Assembly: GCA_016718845.1 (NCBI GenBank)
Contig: JADKCK010000041.1
Coordinates: 6,498-70,497, forward strand
Direction: 5' to 3'
From: Sphingobacteriales bacterium
Lineage (GTDB): Bacteria; Bacteroidota; Bacteroidia; Chitinophagales; UBA2359
Length of the DNA: 64,000 bases
The stretch's first letter is position 1, and each line of letters opens with the position of its first letter. Positions 63,660 to 64,000 of the stretch are shown piece by piece. Both the position numbers and the translations under genes were made by a program. The notes under the pieces are model-generated. The model was not told the DNA's origin, made no database searches, and was given only the letters and a program-made list of their open reading frames with translations.

Positions 63660-64000
63660 ATGCAAAAAATCACTTTTTTGTTTTGGAACATGAACAAAAA
63701 CGCTTCTAAGCAACTCATTAACATGGTTAAGGCATACAATGTTGATGTTATTTTATTGTGCGATTTACCCAAAGTGGGTTTTCTACCTCAGCTTTTTAAT
63801 GAACAGTTAAACGCTAAACAAAACCACACTTTTTACGAAAATTATGCTTTGTTAGATACTCACCGCCGCATGAGTGTGTTTAGTAAGTTTGATAACACGA
63901 GGTTTAAAGTGGTAGATAGATACCAATTTACGCAAAGTAAGAGTTGGGCATTAAGCCAATTAGCTTATTTTGAGTTGGTATTGCCTAATAAATTGGAATC
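63660..64000 (+). CDS. Endonuclease/exonuclease/phosphatase-family protein, N-terminal part (partial)
   Basis: The ATG at 63660 opens a frame that runs to the window edge (113 residues plus). It starts KITFLFWNMNKNASKQL, the FxxWNMxK motif of EEP-fold enzymes (the metal-binding Asn), then VDVILLCDLP, where the family usually has an E-x-P or similar metal-binding acid. The catalytic His/Asp pair lies beyond the window. The call rests on the N-terminus only. Confidence 0.6.
   Translation, partial: MQKITFLFWNMNKNASKQLINMVKAYNVDVILLCDLPKVGFLPQLFNEQLNAKQNHTFYENYALLDTHRRMSVFSKFDNTRFKVVDRYQFTQSKSWALSQLAYFELVLPNKLE

Overview
The window looks like a chromosomal segment of a member of the Bacteroidota, probably from the Saprospiria/Chitinophagia side. 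The evidence is: many secreted proteins ending in type IX secretion (T9SS) sorting domains, Bacteroidota-only families (DUF3667, DUF4199, DUF4249, a PorE-like OmpA protein), no clear Shine-Dalgarno sequences, and repeated -7 boxes of the TAnnTTTG type (TACCTTTG, TATCTTTG, TAACTTTG) upstream of genes. Base composition is A+T-rich. No phage, complete insertion sequence or CRISPR array was seen.

Layout. 1-3.7 kb (minus): an FdhF/YdeP-type molybdopterin oxidoreductase cut by the window edge, a lipoprotein, fdhD and three small genes with overlapping ends. 3.8-7.5 kb: a DUF3667 membrane protein, tRNA-Arg(UCG), an acyl-CoA thioesterase and a PccB-type carboxyltransferase. 7.6-13.4 kb (minus): a sulfur/persulfide module made of a SAM methyltransferase, an ArsR-family repressor, a TauE/SafE exporter, a rhodanese, a CstB-like metallo-beta-lactamase/rhodanese fusion, two YeeE/YedE half-transporters and thioredoxin. 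The methyltransferase and arsR start from two copies of the same 105-bp promoter/operator. 13.5-19.8 kb: an AraC regulator, Bcp, a tiny T9SS-tail protein, an M42 peptidase, trmD behind a repeat-rich leader, and a diheme cytochrome lipoprotein. 20.1-35.3 kb: a T9SS protein with a disrupted N-terminus, mscL, dnaA, PBP1A, pruA, a lectin/Ig-like type-B T9SS protein and a P460-like lipoprotein. 35.4-44.5 kb: sbcD, a PorE-like protein split by a frameshift, topoisomerase IV subunit B, a Uma2 protein and a conserved hypothetical. 44.8-53.2 kb: a dockerin-like T9SS protein, a lysyl-oxidase T9SS protein, recQ and two secreted proteins. 53.6-57.7 kb: elaA, tRNA-Gln(UUG), a DinB-like gene, and a heavily frameshifted TonB-receptor/DUF4249 pair. 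58.0-64.0 kb: a PNGase F-like T9SS protein, a 714-bp block of 21-bp tandem repeats, a WbqC-family gene and the start of an EEP-family nuclease.

The most coherent functional unit is the sulfur module. Its gene content resembles the staphylococcal cst sulfide-detoxification system, with an ArsR-type repressor in place of CstR. The most unusual non-coding material is a three-copy 92-bp two-hairpin repeat family, the two-part 21-bp array, the 82-bp repeats in the presumed trmD leader, and a 43-bp hairpin array. Several coding disruptions (20.2, 37.85, 55.1 and 55.2-57.6 kb) could be real decay or sequence errors; sequence alone cannot decide.
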